From contig CAVPGP010000001.1 of the NCBI GenBank assembly GCA_963704025.1, positions 620,001 through 684,000 of the forward strand: a stretch of DNA of 64,000 bases. Direction: 5' to 3'. The notes under the pieces are model-generated. The model did not search any database, had not been told where the DNA came from, and worked only from the letters and a program-made list of their open reading frames with translations. The position numbers and the translations under genes were made by a program. Shown here one piece after another: positions 62,574-64,000 of this stretch. This stretch comes from CAVPGP01 sp963704025 (lineage in GTDB: Bacteria; Actinomycetota; Thermoleophilia; Gaiellales; Gaiellaceae). Positions within the stretch are counted from its first letter, which is position 1, and every line of letters begins with the position of its first letter.

Positions 62574-63135
62574 GCCCGCGCACGACCTCGCCTGGCGCGA
62601 GACCTGGCGCGGCGGCGTCTGGCGCGCGATCGCGCTGCGGCTCGTGGAGCGCAACGGCGACCGCCTGCTCCTCTGGCACCCGCAGGGAACACCTGCGCTC
62701 GTGCCGTACGCCGGCGAGCGCCTGCTCCGCGTCCCCGGCGGCGAGGAGTGGGAGCTCGTCGAGGCGCCGTCTCCGGTCGCCTCGGTCGGCGTCGTCGAGC
62801 TCGGGAAGCGCCACTCCGTCTGGCTCCACTGGCGGGACGGCGTCTTCGACGGCTGGTACGTCAACTTCGAGCGCGGCCACGTGCTCGCGTCGTGCACGCT
62901 CGACCTCGTGGACGAGAAGCTCGACCTCGTCATCCGCCCCGACGGGAGGTTGCGCGTGAAGGACTTCGACGAGCTGCTCGAGGCGGCGCGTCGCGGCTAC
63001 CTGCGCGCCGGCGAGGTGCTCGAGGAGGCGGTGCGCGTGCTGCGTGACCCGCCCTGGCCGACCGGGCTCGAGGACTTCCGGCCCGATCCGTCCTGGCCGG
63101 CGCCGAAGCTCCCGGAAGGCTGGGATGTGGTCTAA
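62566..63135 (+). CDS. DUF402 protein, copy 2, diverged active site
   Basis: 189 residues from TTG 62566, which overlaps the stop of copy 1 by 8 bases. It keeps WYVNFERGH and LDLVIRPDGRLRVKDFDELL, but the conserved Glu of EPDG is Arg, and KDEDDF has become KDFDEL. These are candidate metal-ligand positions, so activity may be lost or altered. It ends PKLPEGWDVV, and the ATG of copy 3 lies within those codons. Confidence 0.78.
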   Translation: MSEPAHDLAWRETWRGGVWRAIALRLVERNGDRLLLWHPQGTPALVPYAGERLLRVPGGEEWELVEAPSPVASVGVVELGKRHSVWLHWRDGVFDGWYVNFERGHVLASCTLDLVDEKLDLVIRPDGRLRVKDFDELLEAARRGYLRAGEVLEEAVRVLRDPPWPTGLEDFRPDPSWPAPKLPEGWDVV

Positions 63136-63727
63136 GGGCTCACACGTCGTCCTCCGGTACGTCGAGCCGCGGCACGGTGCCGTCGGCGCGTACCCCATGA
63201 CGGTGCTCGCCGACGGGGGAATCGCCGTCGTCCTCTACCTCGCGGGCGGCGCGACGATCGCCTGGCCGGTGGTGAACGGCAGGCCGCTGCGGGAGGCAGG
63301 GCTCGACGAGCGCTACACCGGTGCGTGGAGCTGGCAGGCGCGGCCGTGGGAGGGCCGGGGGCTCCTGATCGTCCACCGCGAAGGAAACGCCTACGCCATC
63401 TGGCATTTCGTCGAGGAGGACGGCACGTTCGCAAGCTGGTACGTGAATCTCGAGCGCGCGTGGGAGCGGACGGAGCTCGGCTTCGACACCCGTGACCACA
63501 CGCTCGACCTCTGGGTCGAGCCCGACGGCTCCTGGCGATGGAAGGACGAGGAGGAGCTGGAGGCCGCCGTGCAGCACGGCCACCACTCGCGCGAGGAGGC
63601 CGATACCTTCAGGGCCGAAGGCGAGCGGGTGATCGCCCAGTGGCCGTTCCCGACCGGCTGGGAGGACTGGCTGGAGCCCGACGGCTGGGTGCCGGCGGCG
63701 CTGCCGGACGGCTGGGATGCCGTCTAG
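63125..63727 (+). CDS. DUF402 protein, copy 3
   Basis: 200 residues from ATG 63125, overlapping copy 2 by 11 bases. WHFVEEDGTFASWYVNLERA, LGFDTRDHTLDLWVEPDGSW and RWKDEEELEAAVQHG keep the canonical DUF402 positions (EPDG, KDEEEL). The ending PAALPDGWDAV contains the ATG of the following transporter gene. Together with copies 1 and 2 it forms a tandem array expressed from one leaderless promoter. Confidence 0.82.
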   Translation: MWSKGSHVVLRYVEPRHGAVGAYPMTVLADGGIAVVLYLAGGATIAWPVVNGRPLREAGLDERYTGAWSWQARPWEGRGLLIVHREGNAYAIWHFVEEDGTFASWYVNLERAWERTELGFDTRDHTLDLWVEPDGSWRWKDEEELEAAVQHGHHSREEADTFRAEGERVIAQWPFPTGWEDWLEPDGWVPAALPDGWDAV

Positions 63728-64000
63728 CAGCGCGCCGCGATCGCGGCAGCCGGGAGAGCGGGAGGGCGAGCAGCGAAGCCAGCGGCAGGGCCGAACGGCC
63801 GAGGCTGCTGTCTCCTCGAGCCTCTCTCGGCGGCCGATCCTCGTCGCCTTCCTCTCCTTCGGCTGCCTCTGGGGCGCCTGGGCCTCGCTCGTCCCGAGCG
63901 TCCAGGAGGCGATCGCGATCTCGCGCGGTCAGCTCGGCCTGGCGCTCCTCTGCATCGGACTCGGCTCGGTGCCGGCAATGGCGTCCGTCGGCTACTTCGT
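63717..64000 (+). CDS. MFS transporter, 5' part (runs off the window)
   Basis: 94 residues to the window edge. A basic and Gln/Arg-rich stretch of about 42 residues precedes the first helix (RRPILVAFLSFGCLWGAWAS), followed by LVPSVQEAIAISRGQLGLAL and LCIGLGSVPAMASVGYF, the usual two-helix start of MFS transporters (fucose/YbjJ-like type by the GAWASLVPSVQ pattern). ATG 63717 overlaps the stop of DUF402 copy 3 by 11 bases. The long hydrophilic N-terminus could mean a later start. Substrate unknown. Confidence 0.75.
   Translation, partial: MPSSSAPRSRQPGEREGEQRSQRQGRTAEAAVSSSLSRRPILVAFLSFGCLWGAWASLVPSVQEAIAISRGQLGLALLCIGLGSVPAMASVGYF

Noticed and set aside
1..64000. CRISPR array, tRNA, rRNA, insertion sequences or integrase
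   Set aside because: No regularly spaced direct repeats, tRNA-like cloverleaf, rRNA motifs or DDE/tyrosine recombinase motifs were recognised in the translations or the gaps. Small divergent tRNAs could be missed by eye.

Overview
This window is a high-GC, gene-dense bacterial chromosome segment devoted almost entirely to making a surface or exopolysaccharide. GC at third codon positions is very high, starts are often GTG or TTG (apparently also CTG), operons are tightly overlapping, and several operon heads look leaderless. Together with the gene families this suggests an actinobacterium, most likely of the Thermoleophilia (Gaiellales/Solirubrobacterales) type; the class is inference, since no rRNA or other phylogenetic marker is present.

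Layout. 1-9.1 kb: tail of a membrane glycosyltransferase, then a minus-strand run of glycosyltransferases (one GT2, five GT4/GT1-like), a GT-C-like membrane protein and a small coiled-coil protein. 9.1-19.3 kb: a plus-strand GT4, a minus-strand block (two methyltransferases, GT2, MurJ-like flippase), a plus-strand nucleotide-sugar pair resembling GDP-mannose dehydratase and GDP-fucose synthase plus a membrane protein, and a minus-strand GT2/DUF2304/CgeB-like set. 19.6-33.9 kb: a WbaP-type priming transferase, an asparagine-synthetase-like amidotransferase, six glycosyltransferases, a Wzx-like flippase, a Wzy-like polymerase/ligase, a methyltransferase and an epimerase. 33.9-53.8 kb: a secreted glycosidase, GT-C-like proteins, a Wzz-like chain-length regulator, a second epimerase, two beta-propeller proteins, an ATP-grasp ligase, a hexapeptide acyltransferase, a DegT aminotransferase, a second priming transferase, another Wzy and more glycosyltransferases. 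54-62 kb: GT-C-like protein, GT2, LPG-synthase-TM-like protein, DegT aminotransferase, a second ATP-grasp protein, an RfbB-like dehydratase and an ArnC-like GT2. 62-64 kb: three tandem DUF402 genes leading into an MFS transporter.

How the genes fit together. Nucleotide sugars are made by the epimerases, dehydratases and aminotransferases. Priming transferases load the first sugar on undecaprenyl phosphate, GT2/GT4 enzymes extend it, Wzx/MurJ-like proteins flip it, and Wzy/Wzz-like proteins polymerise it. Methyltransferases, an acyltransferase, two ATP-grasp ligases and an amidotransferase probably decorate it, and GT-C-like proteins, the glycosidase and the beta-propellers act outside the membrane. 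Two priming transferases, two flippases and two polymerases suggest at least two assembly pathways or a composite locus.

Sequence quality. 1-690, about 32.3-48.2 kb, parts of 50.2-53.3 kb and one point near 62.16 kb need many single-base frame changes to follow otherwise well-conserved proteins. The 0.7-32.3 kb and 53.3-62.1 kb stretches are clean. The frame breaks are most simply sequencing or assembly indels, and coordinates of broken genes are spans, not exact reading frames. No tRNA, rRNA, CRISPR array, insertion sequence or integrase was seen.
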